From: Nodosilinea nodulosa PCC 7104
Lineage (GTDB): Bacteria > Cyanobacteriota > Cyanobacteriia > Phormidesmidales > Phormidesmidaceae
Length of the DNA stretch: 64,000 bases
Reading direction: 5' to 3'
Assembly (NCBI RefSeq): GCF_000309385.1
Contig: NZ_JH976537.1
Span: 5,170,410-5,234,409 of the forward strand
The translations under genes were made by a program, and so were the position numbers. A model generated the notes under the pieces. The model was not told the DNA's origin, did no database searches, and saw only the letters and a list, made by a program, of their open reading frames with translations. Each line of letters begins with the position of its first letter. Position 1 is the first letter of the stretch. Shown here piece after piece: positions 34,360-45,131 of the stretch.

Positions 34360-34912
34360 CCAGGTTTTTTATTGTGTCTACCGGATTTAAATGGACGAAA
34401 ACTCGCTAGTTTTTTGAATCTAGTCCTATTTGCTATGGTCACCATGATGGCTCCCAACTATAGTTTTATCGATTCTCGAAACCTCCTCATTCGCCCTGAC
34501 GAGCGCGTCCGCTTTGTATTTTTTTTCTTGACGGCTACAATAGCAGGCTCCCTGATTGCCAGACATCTAAATCATCAGCTGGATTACATGATGTTTGGGG
34601 AGCAGTGTAAACTACCCTGCGCGATCGCAGAAGGCAGCACTGTAGGATTACTTGTAGGCACCTTCCAATGGCTCGCTTTGCGACTCTATATCCCAAGCCG
34701 AGCGTGGATTTTGGTTTTTACAATTAACTCGGTTCTAATTAGCTGCTTCGGTGCGCTCACCAGGATGGCGTTCCGATCTATACAGGATGGAAAAGCCTTT
34801 TTCATTCCCTTACCCATGGCACCTATCTTGTTTTTTGCTATTAGTTTGCTAATATTAACTACTTTTGGCTATTTGCAGTGGCGGGTTTGGGTGCATCCCA
34901 GTCTTGCAAGAC

Positions 34913-35767
34913 TCATTTTGAGAAGTAGCCATTAAGATAAGCACATCGCTGTCTGAGCACTTGTTGCACATTCTCTTCGTCCCAGTGAGCCCCTGAAATT
35001 TTGATGCGACGCCCAATTTGCTTGACCGTTGACTCAATTGCGCCCGAGCCAATAGACATACCCTCGGCTTGGTAGTAGGCGTAGTTCACAATACGGTGTC
35101 GATGTTTGGCTAGGTAAGCGATAAACCGGTCAACTCGTTCATGGGGCCAGTCATTGAACAGCTTGATAGCTCCTTCAATATCGCCCTGCCACAGATAGGT
35201 CTCCACGGCATCCAGTCGGTGTTGTGACCCGCCGACCTGACCCAAATTTTCCATCAAGTGGTACCAGTCTAGAATTTCAAGCCGTTGCACTGGCGGCGCG
35301 ATCTGGGCAAAGAGATTCCAAATCCCGTCGTGCCCATCGCCTAAGCACACCACCGGAGACGCCAAGGGCTGCTGATTGACCCACTCAACCAGGGCATCAT
35401 TCGCTCTAAAAAAGGCCGCAACACAGCCTTGATGAAGGTTAACGGCCTTATAGTCGCGCCACTCACTCCGTTGGCCTTTGGGCGTCCGTAAGCGCACTTT
35501 GCCCCCGTCAAGGCTCATCTCTTTAACGCCGAAATCGACCAACTCAGACGGAAAATCGTGACGATGCACGAGTCGCTGCTGAGTGCTCTTGGAGACCGAT
35601 ATCCCGGTTAGCACCGCAATATCATGAGCCGTATCGTCGTAAGACTCATTGGCACTTACCAGCAAACAACACTGCTCTAACTGCGGACTCCACTGAGTTC
35701 GGGCTTTCAGGCCTAGCCGCTGTCCTTGCTGTTCGCTGATGCTCAATTGGCCAATGATGCTGGTCAC
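34913..35767 (-). CDS. ISKra4-family transposase, catalytic part
   Basis: 284 residues with a probable DDE triad: MSLDGGKVR, CLGDGHDGIWN, and GSGAIESTVKQIGRRIK. It starts at GTG 35767, whose bases overlap the TGA of the upstream small frame (GTGA). The full transposase may therefore be made by coupling or a programmed frameshift between the two frames, as known for parts of this family. Confidence 0.85.
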   Translation of the reverse strand: MTSIIGQLSISEQQGQRLGLKARTQWSPQLEQCCLLVSANESYDDTAHDIAVLTGISVSKSTQQRLVHRHDFPSELVDFGVKEMSLDGGKVRLRTPKGQRSEWRDYKAVNLHQGCVAAFFRANDALVEWVNQQPLASPVVCLGDGHDGIWNLFAQIAPPVQRLEILDWYHLMENLGQVGGSQHRLDAVETYLWQGDIEGAIKLFNDWPHERVDRFIAYLAKHRHRIVNYAYYQAEGMSIGSGAIESTVKQIGRRIKISGAHWDEENVQQVLRQRCAYLNGYFSK

Positions 35768-35973
35768 GCCTCGCTGCCGGCCTCGCGTTGTGCCGCTGCT
35801 TGTGCGGATAAAAAATGACCGAGTTCTGGGCCGACATGCTCGAGCAGATGCCCCCGCACGGCGGTCTCGATGCCTTCGAGGGTCTTGACGTCCTCTGGGT
35901 CAGTCTCCTCGTAGAGCAGTTCGGCTAGCTCTTGCGTCAGGGCTTTGAGACGGGCTTCTTTGGAGGCATCCAT
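35764..35973 (-). CDS. ISKra4-family transposase, N-terminal frame
   Basis: 69 residues (MDASKEARLKALTQELAELL...), helical and acidic, the N-terminal part of the element's transposase. It overlaps the catalytic frame by 4 bp. Confidence 0.75.
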   Translation of the reverse strand: MDASKEARLKALTQELAELLYEETDPEDVKTLEGIETAVRGHLLEHVGPELGHFLSAQAAAQREAGSEA

Positions 35974-36104
35974 GGGAGCGAAGTTCCTCTGTTGAACTGC
36001 TCAAAGCTTAACGTTCATGAGCCTGGTTAGAGATAAGTATTATTGCTCATTGCATAACTGGGATGCACCCGGCGGGTTTTGCGTCCATATACTTATAAGG
36101 CTAA

Positions 36105-37015
36105 GAGGACGTTTTAAAAGATCTGAGGGGTCAAAAATTATGCCAACCGCCTGACCATAATACGGATCATGGCCAGGTAGATGAGGGTCTCTGAGGTTTC
36201 GGGTAGCAGTTCATAATCTCGCACCAAACGTCGGCACCCCATCAGCCAACCGAGGGTACGCTCCACCACCCAGCGTTTCTTGAGCAGCACGAACCCTTTA
36301 GTTTGTTGAGGTCGCAGCACGACTTGGAGAATCCAACGACAGGTATCCATCACCCACATCATGAAAGCAGGGCCATCAAAGCCCCCATCCGCCCAAATAA
36401 TGGTCAGTCTCGAGATGGCAGGCCCCATCGCTTTGACGCGCTTGAGGAGTTGCTTACCCCCCTCACGCTCCGGCACACTGGCGGCGGTGACCAGCACCCG
36501 CAGCACCAAGCCGAAGGTATCGACGCCCAGAAACCGTTTACGTCCTTTAATCTTTTTGCCCGCATCATAGCCAACGGCCTCATGCACCATGGCCGCGCTT
36601 TTCACGCTCTGACTATCGATGACGGCTTCTGACGGTTGAGGGTGTCGGTCTTGCTCAATCCGAGTCCACTCGCGCAAGTGGTCATGAATGATGATCCAGG
36701 TGCCGTCCTTGCGCCAGTTCCGGAAGTAGGTGTACACCGTCTGCCATGGCGGAAAGTCTCCCGGCAAGGCCCGCCAACGGCACCCTTCTACCAGGAGATA
36801 CATCATGGCATTGAGCAGCTCCCACAGATCCACGCTGCGGGGTCGTCCGCCTGGTTTGGCCTCAGGCAGCAAGTCACTCAGCAGCTCGTATTGGGCACGG
36901 GTTAAATTGCTGGGGTAGTCTTTACTCATCGTCTCACTCCGGCATTGCTGACTTCTATCTGCAACTTACACGGAGTGAGCTTTTTTACCCACGGACCGAC
37001 TTTTCAAACACCCTC
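36105..37015 (-). mobile_element. IS5-family (IS1031-type) insertion sequence, complete
   Basis: 911 bp. Imperfect terminal inverted repeats are GAGGACGTTTTAAAAG (left) and, inverted, GAGGGTGTTTGAAAAG (right). TAA directly flanks both ends (36102-36104; 37016-37018), the 3-bp target duplication expected for this group. It carries one transposase gene. Confidence 0.9.
36138..36929 (-). CDS. IS5-family transposase
   Basis: 263 residues. N-terminal DUF4096-like part (LTRAQYELLSDLLPEAKPGGRPR, then WRALPGDFPPWQTVYTYFRNW) and a DDE catalytic core: VIDSQSVKSA, IWADGGFDGP and RWVVERTLGWL. Length is normal for the IS1031/IS427 groups and no frameshift is seen, so the element is probably active. Confidence 0.92.
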   Translation of the reverse strand: MSKDYPSNLTRAQYELLSDLLPEAKPGGRPRSVDLWELLNAMMYLLVEGCRWRALPGDFPPWQTVYTYFRNWRKDGTWIIIHDHLREWTRIEQDRHPQPSEAVIDSQSVKSAAMVHEAVGYDAGKKIKGRKRFLGVDTFGLVLRVLVTAASVPEREGGKQLLKRVKAMGPAISRLTIIWADGGFDGPAFMMWVMDTCRWILQVVLRPQQTKGFVLLKKRWVVERTLGWLMGCRRLVRDYELLPETSETLIYLAMIRIMVRRLA

Positions 37016-37711
37016 TAAGTGGTGGATTTTACTGCCACCGATCTTAGGAATTTTGGCCGCATTACTTCTTTATGTTTTTCAGTCAGTGAATGGTCTTTTA
37101 CCGAGAAGTCTCCTAGCGTTCAATGCCGAAGTCTTTCAGTTAACTGTGCCAGCCTCTGTTCAAGCGATTGGATTTTGTTTTCTAATGCGAAAGTCTCGTG
37201 AGAATTCCTGGCTGAGTTCAGCTTTGGCAACTGCGCTCGATATTTCTGGCTACTGGGATAATCAAAGACTGGCTCGACAGCTGCACGATCAAATTGATAA
37301 GGCCTGGAAGCATAGCTTAGATAATGGTGAAAAACTGGCCTATTTTGTAGGAGTTGAGAAAACGGGCACGGTCTTTGGCTATGAGCCGATGAGCCCAGCG
37401 GCAACTGAAAAGTCTCAGCTAACTCCGCTACCGAGCCTAGCTGCCAATTCGGAAGCAGAAGCTCCACCCGCTTTGGCAAAATTTAGGGTTACCTTTACCC
37501 CAACCGGCTCAGTAATAATAAGCTCATATCGAGGCATTCCTCTATCCCTGATAACTGGTGTGATGTACGTCGGAATTTTAGGGATTAGCAAGCTTTTGGG
37601 CTTGGTAGAAGTTGCTACGAACAGAGTCATCTCATTTTAGATTTCTAAAGTGGCAGCCCAAGTCTTAGACAAAAGCTGGCACATTGCTAAGGTTGGCTGT
37701 GGTGATTGAAG

Positions 37712-37845
37712 GCTGACTGGAAAATCCTTGAAACCCTTATTCTGACGTAGGTTTTGTTGGCTTTAGCGCAGCCCACCAATACCGTTAACGGTGTTGGTTT
37801 TTGCTTCGTTCAATACCAACATGCATCAGAATTTTTATCGGTCAA
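37712..37845 (+). repeat. MITE-like repeat, family 2, copy 3
   Basis: 134 bp, ends GCTGACTGGAAAA (37712) and TTTTATCGGTCAA (to 37845), same orientation as copy 1. It lies 72 bp after the disrupted membrane gene, opposite in orientation to copy 2 on the gene's other side. The remainder of 37641-38011 shows no gene. Confidence 0.75.
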
Positions 37846-38011
37846 TCAGGGTGTATCGTGTCAAGCGATCGCAGGTTCTGCATCTTTAGCCCAACTCATC
37901 CACCAGAGCCATTCTACTGGTGCAAAAGGTTATGGAAAAACTGGGCGTCTGTGATTGTAGGTGAGGATAGAGGGCGCGATCGCTTCTCTACCGATCTCAG
38001 GATGACAGAGG

Positions 38012-38200
38012 ATGGGGAGAACCGTCGCCGAGGATGCTGGCATTGGCGCGGCTGGGGGGTTAGTTCTGGGTGAAATATTAGGCGACGCTGGCGTTGGTGC
38101 AGTTGTGGGGGGCGCGGCCGCAGGGGCAGCAACCGGCAACATCACCGCCGATCGCGTAGTCGTTGTCGATCCCAATCAGACCATCAGCCTGTATCCCTAA
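38012..38200 (+). pseudogene. Glycine-zipper protein remnant
   Basis: 62 residues, GAAGGLVLGEILGDAG then VGAVVGGAAAGAATGN and VVVVDPNQTISLYP. This is the C-terminal portion of a cyanobacterial glycine-zipper protein, lacking the usual signal peptide and N-terminal half. It is more likely a truncated relic than a functional gene. Confidence 0.5.
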
Positions 38201-38387
38201 GGCTCGATGGCTGATGGCCCACGAATCTCGGCAGAATTTGCGGCGATGGCCACAAAATTGATGCAAACGGTAGAGACAGCTTTCGGCTCAACCTTTCCAA
38301 CGAGAGAGGGTACCCCTGAGTTCTCGCGGGATCATGAAAACTGTGAGTTATGACACCGTATTAAACCCCAGTTAGGATACAAACCCA

Positions 38388-38942
38388 ATGACTGATATGA
38401 CGACCTTAGCAACCAAGCTTGCTGACCTGAGACTTTTTCAAACCGTTTTGATCGACAACGAGCAAAAGCTGATGGCGGCCACCAGCGACAATACCATCCG
38501 CGAGCGCCTCGACGGAATGCTGAAGAGCGATCGCGAAAACCTCACCGCCATTGACAAAGCCGTGACTAAGCTAGCCGCCGCCGCCGAGCCGCGCGACATC
38601 ACTCAAAAGCATGCTGAGTCTGTCGACAAAATGATGAATGGCTCAGAGCTATCTCTCTACGACAAATTTTTTCAGCTTGAATTGCTGAAGCACCAGCAGG
38701 TAATGACGGGTTTGGTGCTGCACAAAGTGGGGCAAACCCTGGGCGATGAGCTTCAAGATGCCATGGAGCCGCTGAACAAAGTTAACTTTGAAAACCGGGC
38801 TCACCAGGAAGTTCTCAAGGGCGTTCTCTACTTCGTTGGCACCCGTGAGATCGCGGGGCAAGAGCCTGATATGGGCCTGTGGGCCAGCGTCGAGCAGGGG
38901 ATTGCAGCTCTCAAAGGGGCGATCGGCAGCGCGGCTAGCTAG
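38388..38942 (+). CDS. Hypothetical helical protein, possibly ferritin/hemerythrin-like bundle
   Basis: 184 residues, almost entirely helical by composition, with regularly spaced Asp/Glu/His (DNEQKL, RERLDGML, KHAESVDKMM, LLKHQQVM). No secure domain is recognised. A four-helix-bundle metal-binding fold is a guess from composition. It stands alone, followed by a short tandem repeat and a hairpin. Confidence 0.6.
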   Translation: MTDMTTLATKLADLRLFQTVLIDNEQKLMAATSDNTIRERLDGMLKSDRENLTAIDKAVTKLAAAAEPRDITQKHAESVDKMMNGSELSLYDKFFQLELLKHQQVMTGLVLHKVGQTLGDELQDAMEPLNKVNFENRAHQEVLKGVLYFVGTREIAGQEPDMGLWASVEQGIAALKGAIGSAAS

Positions 38943-38943
38943 C

Positions 38944-38991
38944 CGTAGCCTTTGGCTAAGGTAAAGTCGTAGCCTTTGGCTAAGGTAAAGG
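38944..38991 (+). repeat. 24-bp tandem direct repeat, two copies
   Basis: Two adjacent 24-bp units starting CGTAGCCTTTGGCTAAGG (38944-38967 and 38968-38991), differing at the last base, immediately after the stop at 38942. Each unit contains the small palindrome TAGCCTTTGGCTA. Confidence 0.85.
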
Positions 38992-38995
38992 CGAT

Positions 38996-39028
38996 CGGGG
39001 TCTGGTGCTATCCAGGCCCCGATTTGTC
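38996..39028 (+). terminator. Hairpin terminator after the hypothetical helical protein
   Basis: CGGGGTCTGG (38996-39005) pairs with CCAGGCCCCG (39012-39021) with one G-U pair. It is followed by ATTTGTCT, a weak T tract. Confidence 0.55.
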
Positions 39029-39160
39029 TAGTTCTGCATCTTCCCTGACTATCCCCCGTTGGGCCAAGCAAACACCATTTGCCCCGGCGCAATCCGCCTG
39101 GTTAGAATTGGTATGAGGCAGCTTCCCATCGTCTCCTCTGCCTGACCTGGGGCAGGGCGC

Positions 39161-40575
<1,415 letters not shown>

Positions 40576-40579
<4 letters not shown>

Positions 40580-41358
40580 GCCGGAATCGCCTCCTGGGAG
40601 AGTCGGGTGGTTAACCAATCGCGCGATCGCGCCACGCCGCCAAAGGTATAGATGTGGAAGTGAGTGATGCGAGGGCTGAGACCATCCACCAGATAATCGG
40701 GCGTTTGCACGGTGAGCAGTTTACCGAGGCGCGATGACTGCTGCTTTAGTCCTAACAGACTGGTTTTGACACCGCAGAGTTTGGCGAACTTTAGTAACGT
40801 TGCCGGGCTGGTGGGGCCGGGAATGCCGAGGTAAATCGGCAGGTGGTTGAAGGGTTCAATGCGATCGAGCCAGGCGCGCACGGTGGCGACATCCAGCGAC
40901 CACTGGGTCATCACAAACATGTCGGTGCCAGTCTCTCGGGCGTACTGGTTCTTGAGGGCGAGAATGCGATCCGATGCCGGTTCGTCCAACATCGGCATGC
41001 CCTCGGGGTGACCGGCGACGCCTATCCGCAAGCCGTCGAACAAACCTGTTTCTAGCAGATCCAGCGTAGAGCTGAAGGGGCCGACAGGGCGATCGGGGCT
41101 GCCGCCGATGATCAGCACCTGGCGAATTTGGGCCTGGTCGCGCAGGGCGGCGAGGTAGTCGGAGAGATGGGTGCGATCGCGCATGCTCCGCGCAGGTACA
41201 TGGGGAATTGGGTCGTAGCCGAGAGCCTTCAATCGGGCGGCCTGGACTACCACCTCGCGATCGTCTGCTCCCGGCAGGTAGGTGATCGATACCTCTCGCA
41301 CCGATTGGGGCAGCTCTGAGACATCAACCTTTGGCGTCACTTCGATTGAAAATTGCAT
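40576..41358 (-). CDS. Methylenetetrahydrofolate reductase family protein
   Basis: 260 residues, a TIM barrel of the MetF/MTHFR family (FSIEVTPK start, [51 protein letters not shown] end). It reduces 5,10-methylene-THF to 5-methyl-THF with FAD, or runs in reverse. Coupled to sdaA and in the betaine locus, it would process C1 units released by demethylation. It is slightly short and diverged from housekeeping MetF, so it is probably a dedicated paralogue. Confidence 0.82.
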
Positions 41359-41433
41359 GGCATCAACCTGTCGGGAGTGATAGGGCTAGAGCAGGGGAGC
41401 GAGGGATCGGGGGAGCGAGGGGGGCGATGATTA

Positions 41434-42402
41434 CTATGGCTTCATGCTGAGGAAGCGTCTGGGGTCAGTGTGTTTTACCTTCCTGGGCGTATCGGCTCCG
41501 CCCCGATAAACCAGGGCCACCCCGATCGCCGCAATCACCAGCCCCGCCGCATCGACCCAGGCGATTTGGTCATTGAATAGAAGGAATCCCAGCACTAGAG
41601 TTGTGGGCGGCGTCAGGTACATCAAACTGGCCACTCGGGCCGCTGTGCGATACTCCAGCAGCTTCAGCATCAGCCCGTAGGAGCCGATCGACAGCACGAC
41701 GATGAGCCACCCCAGGGCAAACACAAACTGCTGGCTCCACTCAATGGTCAAGCCTTCGATAAACACCGCCAGGGGCCAAAGGACGATCGCGCTGGCCACC
41801 GCCTGCACAAACAAACTCTGAATGACCGGCAAATTTTGCTCTGGCTGGGTGCGATTCAAGTGTCGTTGATAGAGCGTGGCCACGGTCATGCTGGCCGCCG
41901 CGATGAAGGGCAGAACATATCCAATTGGCGGCGCAGCCTCGGCGGCTCCCTCTAATTTGGTGGCAACCACCAACACGACACCGACCAGACCAACGCCGGT
42001 GCCGCACCACTGCACCGGCGATATGGATTCTCCCAAAATCGGGCCAGACAAAACGTTGGTGAACATAGGCTGCAAGGCCGTGATCAGCGCCACAATCCAT
42101 GGCGAAACCCCCAGCGCGATCGCCCCCAGTGCCGCACTGAGCCAGACAGCGTGGGCGAGCACCCCCACAAAGGCCGAACGAGCGATCGCCGTCTTGCTGT
42201 GAAATTGCAGCCTCTGCCGATAGCTCAGCCAGATCAGCAGCAGGATCGCCACCAGGACATAGCGCACAAACAACAACGTGAACGGCCCCGCGTAGGGCAG
42301 CCCATATTTCGCGCCAATGAAACCAGAACTCCACAGCACGACGAAGAGAAGCTCTAAACCCAAAATGCCCATACCAGGGATCTCCCAAATTTCAGCTATC
42401 AA
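41434..42402 (-). CDS. EamA/DMT-family transporter
   Basis: 322 residues with ten hydrophobic helices in two five-helix halves, the EamA arrangement. Typical segments are LLFVVLWSSGFIGAKYGLP at the first helix and PILGESISPVQWCGTGVGLVG. Such proteins export amino acids or metabolites. Lying between MTHFR and the DMGDH-like gene on the same strand, it may export an amino acid produced in the pathway. The start may be the internal ATG near 42372. Confidence 0.83.
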   Translation of the reverse strand: MIAEIWEIPGMGILGLELLFVVLWSSGFIGAKYGLPYAGPFTLLFVRYVLVAILLLIWLSYRQRLQFHSKTAIARSAFVGVLAHAVWLSAALGAIALGVSPWIVALITALQPMFTNVLSGPILGESISPVQWCGTGVGLVGVVLVVATKLEGAAEAAPPIGYVLPFIAAASMTVATLYQRHLNRTQPEQNLPVIQSLFVQAVASAIVLWPLAVFIEGLTIEWSQQFVFALGWLIVVLSIGSYGLMLKLLEYRTAARVASLMYLTPPTTLVLGFLLFNDQIAWVDAAGLVIAAIGVALVYRGGADTPRKVKHTDPRRFLSMKP

Positions 42403-42405
42403 CTT

Positions 42406-42616
42406 GTAGGGTGCATTAGGCTTTGCAATAACCTAAACAAAAGACCGAGGTTTCCTTTTAGCCGTAATGCACCGCTCACCCAACGGGAGCCCCCTGGCAA
42501 ACTTGACTCCCGGCTATCCCAGCAGCAGTTCCTTGACGCCGTAAGCGGTGCATTGCGGCCTCTCAGCAAAGTTTAGGGAGTTTTATCGATGGTTAAGGGC
42601 CGATAATGCACCCTAC
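42406..42616. repeat. Pair of GTAGGGTGCATTA hairpin repeats
   Basis: Two inverted-repeat units in the gap between the transporter and DMGDH-like genes: 42406-42474 (GTAGGGTGCATTAGGC ... GCCGTAATGCACCG) and 42546-42616 (GCGGTGCATTGCGGCC ... GGGCCGATAATGCACCC). They are non-coding and similar to the TGGGTTA hairpins at 45132 and 62656. Confidence 0.7.
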
Positions 42617-42637
42617 GCATCTGAGGTGACGGTTGGT

Positions 42638-45061
42638 TTACAACAGCTTTTCAACCACCGTGGCCGCCAAGGGTTGACCGAAGTATTCCACCGAGACCTG
42701 AGTACCGGGTTGAGCATAGGTCAGCGGCAGATAGGCGAACACCACGCAGCGCCCCAGACTGTAGCCGTAGCCCGCGCTGGTGGCGTAGCCCAACACCTTG
42801 CCATCGGCGATCACGGGCTCTTTACCCATTGCGATCGCCGTCGAATCATCCAGCGTTATAAAACAGAGTTTACGGCTGGCGTAGTCCCGGCGCTGTAACA
42901 ATGCTTCCTTCCCGATAAAGCCGCCCTTGTTTGGCTTCACCGCAAAGCCTAAGCCTGCCTCGAAGGGATCGTATTCCGTGTGAATGTCGTGTCCCCAAAA
43001 CAGGAACCCTTTCTCTAGCCGCAGGGTTTCAAACGCTCCCAGGCCAGCGGCGATCAGGCCGTGCTCCTGACCCGCCGCCCACAGCGTATCCCACAGCTTT
43101 AGGCCCGATTCCGTGGGGGCATAGATTTCCCAGCCCTCTTCGCCCACGTAGGACACCCGCACCGCCAGCACCGGAATATTGCCAATGGTGAGCCGCTGAT
43201 TGGTGAAGAACTTGAACCTGGGCTTAGACACATCGGTTTGGGTGACCGCCTGCAAAATCTCCGGTGCTTTTGGCCCCCATAGGCCCACACAGCAGTAGCT
43301 AGACGAAACATCGGTAATGCGAACAGAGCCATCCTCGGGCAAGTGCGCCGTCATCCAGGCCAGGTCGTGACCGTGGACAGAGCCACCCGTCACCACCCAG
43401 TATTTCTCAGCACCCAGGCGACTTACCGTCAGGTCGCACATGATGCCGCCGTTGGCATCGAGCATGGCGGTATAAATCACTTTGCCGACGGGCTTGTCGA
43501 TGTCGTTGGCGCAGAGGCTTTGCAAATAAGCCACCACGCCGGGGCCAGTCACCTCAAATTTGGCAAAGGGGGTGAGGTCGTAGAGAGCCGCTTTTTCCCG
43601 CGTAGCCAAATGCTCCGCCCCCTGAATCGGCGACCAGTTCTTTGCCTCCCAGCCCTGGCGCTGAGGAATGGTGTACTGATCCAAGAGATCCGTATTGGCC
43701 TTAAACCACTGGGGCCGCTCCCATCCGGCACTAAAAACAAACTGTGCTCCTAATTCTTGCAAACGCGGGTAAAACGGGCTGACCCGCAGCTCCCGCGAGT
43801 GAGTTTGTTGATCCAATGGGTGAATGATGTCATACACCTCGTCGTACTGCTGCGCTCCAGCACGGGTGATGTAGGGAGCGCTCTTGCACACCTCCGAGAA
43901 GCGGTGAATATCCATCTCGTGAATGTCGAGGCTCGGCACCCCGGTAGTCATGAGTTCTGACACAATTTTGCCGACGCCGCCCCCGTGGGTGACCCATACC
44001 GCTTCTGCTACCCAAAAGCCCTTGGCTTTACTGGACTCGCCCACCACCGAGCCGCTGTCCGGCGTGAAGGAGAACATACCGTTGATTTTGTAGGTCAATT
44101 CTGCCCCTTCGAGCGCGGGAAAAAGTTCTTTCGTGGATTCCCAGGCGGGGCCAAAGTGCTCTTCAGTGAAGGGGCGAACCGAGGGCATGATCGGCGCTTC
44201 GGCATAGGGCAGAATGTTGTCGGGGTCTACTAATAGCGGCTCGTGCTGATAAGAGCCAATCCCCCAGCAGTCGTCGTGCTGCCGGAAGTACATGGCATGG
44301 TCCTGGTGGCGCACCATCGGATAGGTGACCTCCTCCGTCATCCCCGCCAGCTCAGGAATTGGCGCAGTTTTGACATACTGGTGCTGCACGGGGGTGAGGG
44401 GAATAACTTCGCCCACCATGCGCCCGATGCGCGGTCCCCAGATGCCTGCGCAGACCAGCACTTTGTCAGTTTCAATGCGGCCTTTGTCGGTAACGATCGC
44501 CTGCACCTGACCATCGACCACTTCGATATCCATCACCGTCGTGTGGCCAAAGAATTCGGCGGCACCGGCTTCCTTGGCATAATTAGCCATCGCTTCCGCC
44601 GCCCGCAGCGCCTTGGCAATGCCGTCGGTGGGCACAAAATAACCGCCCAGCACCTTAGCCGTATCAACCAGGGGCACTTTTGCCTTGATCTCGTCGGGCG
44701 TCAGCAGACAGGCCCCTTCGACTCCCCAAGACTTGGCCCAGCCCAGCTTGCGCTGAAGCTCGGCCATGCGCTCTTCGGTGTAAGCCACTTCCACACCGCC
44801 AACGGGGTAAAAAGCGGGGCCTTCCTCGGTGCTGAGCTGGCTGTATAGCTCGACGGTGTATTGAGCCAGCTTGGTCATGGTCTTAGACGAGTTGGTCTGA
44901 AACACCAGCCCCGGCGCGTGGGAGGTGGAACCGCCCGTGGCGAACAGCGGGCCTTGCTCGACCACGACAATATTCTTCCAGCCCAGTTTGGCCAGGTGGT
45001 AGGTGGTGCTACAGCCGACGATGCCTGCACCGATGACGACGAGAGTGGCGTTGGTTTGCAT
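42638..45061 (-). CDS. Dimethylglycine/sarcosine dehydrogenase-like FAD and GcvT-domain protein
   Basis: 807 residues. The N-terminal DAO-type FAD domain begins LVVIGAGIVGCSTTYHLAKLG. GGSTSHAPGL places His48 where related enzymes bind FAD covalently. From about 430 a folate-binding GcvT domain follows (LYDLTPFAKFEVTGPG, SYVGEEGWEIYAPTESG, LRLEKGFLFWGHDI) and a GcvT C-terminal barrel. This is the architecture of dimethylglycine and sarcosine dehydrogenases, which transfer the methyl carbon to THF. In this locus the best fit is dimethylglycine to sarcosine. A sarcosine role is the main alternative. Confidence 0.85.
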   Translation of the reverse strand: MQTNATLVVIGAGIVGCSTTYHLAKLGWKNIVVVEQGPLFATGGSTSHAPGLVFQTNSSKTMTKLAQYTVELYSQLSTEEGPAFYPVGGVEVAYTEERMAELQRKLGWAKSWGVEGACLLTPDEIKAKVPLVDTAKVLGGYFVPTDGIAKALRAAEAMANYAKEAGAAEFFGHTTVMDIEVVDGQVQAIVTDKGRIETDKVLVCAGIWGPRIGRMVGEVIPLTPVQHQYVKTAPIPELAGMTEEVTYPMVRHQDHAMYFRQHDDCWGIGSYQHEPLLVDPDNILPYAEAPIMPSVRPFTEEHFGPAWESTKELFPALEGAELTYKINGMFSFTPDSGSVVGESSKAKGFWVAEAVWVTHGGGVGKIVSELMTTGVPSLDIHEMDIHRFSEVCKSAPYITRAGAQQYDEVYDIIHPLDQQTHSRELRVSPFYPRLQELGAQFVFSAGWERPQWFKANTDLLDQYTIPQRQGWEAKNWSPIQGAEHLATREKAALYDLTPFAKFEVTGPGVVAYLQSLCANDIDKPVGKVIYTAMLDANGGIMCDLTVSRLGAEKYWVVTGGSVHGHDLAWMTAHLPEDGSVRITDVSSSYCCVGLWGPKAPEILQAVTQTDVSKPRFKFFTNQRLTIGNIPVLAVRVSYVGEEGWEIYAPTESGLKLWDTLWAAGQEHGLIAAGLGAFETLRLEKGFLFWGHDIHTEYDPFEAGLGFAVKPNKGGFIGKEALLQRRDYASRKLCFITLDDSTAIAMGKEPVIADGKVLGYATSAGYGYSLGRCVVFAYLPLTYAQPGTQVSVEYFGQPLAATVVEKLL

Positions 45062-45131
45062 GGGGGTCTCCGGTTGGGGGGGAGTGGGGGAGTGATGGGG
45101 TAGGGGAGATGGGGAAGGTGGGGTAGCGCGG

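Larger units (their letters stand above)
34889..36070 (-). mobile_element. ISKra4-family-like insertion sequence, complete
   Basis: 1182 bp with 14-bp perfect terminal inverted repeats (GGGTGCATCCCAGT at 34889-34902; its complement at 36057-36070) and a 9-bp target duplication GGCGGGTTT (34880-34888 and 36071-36079). It carries two transposase frames on the minus strand. Confidence 0.93.
34372..37640 (+). pseudogene. Membrane-protein gene disrupted by two insertion sequences
   Basis: Three coding pieces, 34372-34888, 36080-36104 and 37019-37640, join in one continuous frame when an ISKra4-type element (with one 9-bp target copy) and an IS5-type element (with one TAA copy) are removed. The restored product is about 387 residues: five or so hydrophobic helices in the first 170, the junction RVLRPYTYKAKWW, further membrane helices, then a soluble region and a final hydrophobic segment ending VATNRVISF. 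TTG 34372 is the only upstream start after a stop at 34312, so the original N-terminus may also be lost to the adjacent MITE. Function unknown. The frame shows no other damage, so the insertions appear recent. Confidence 0.85.
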
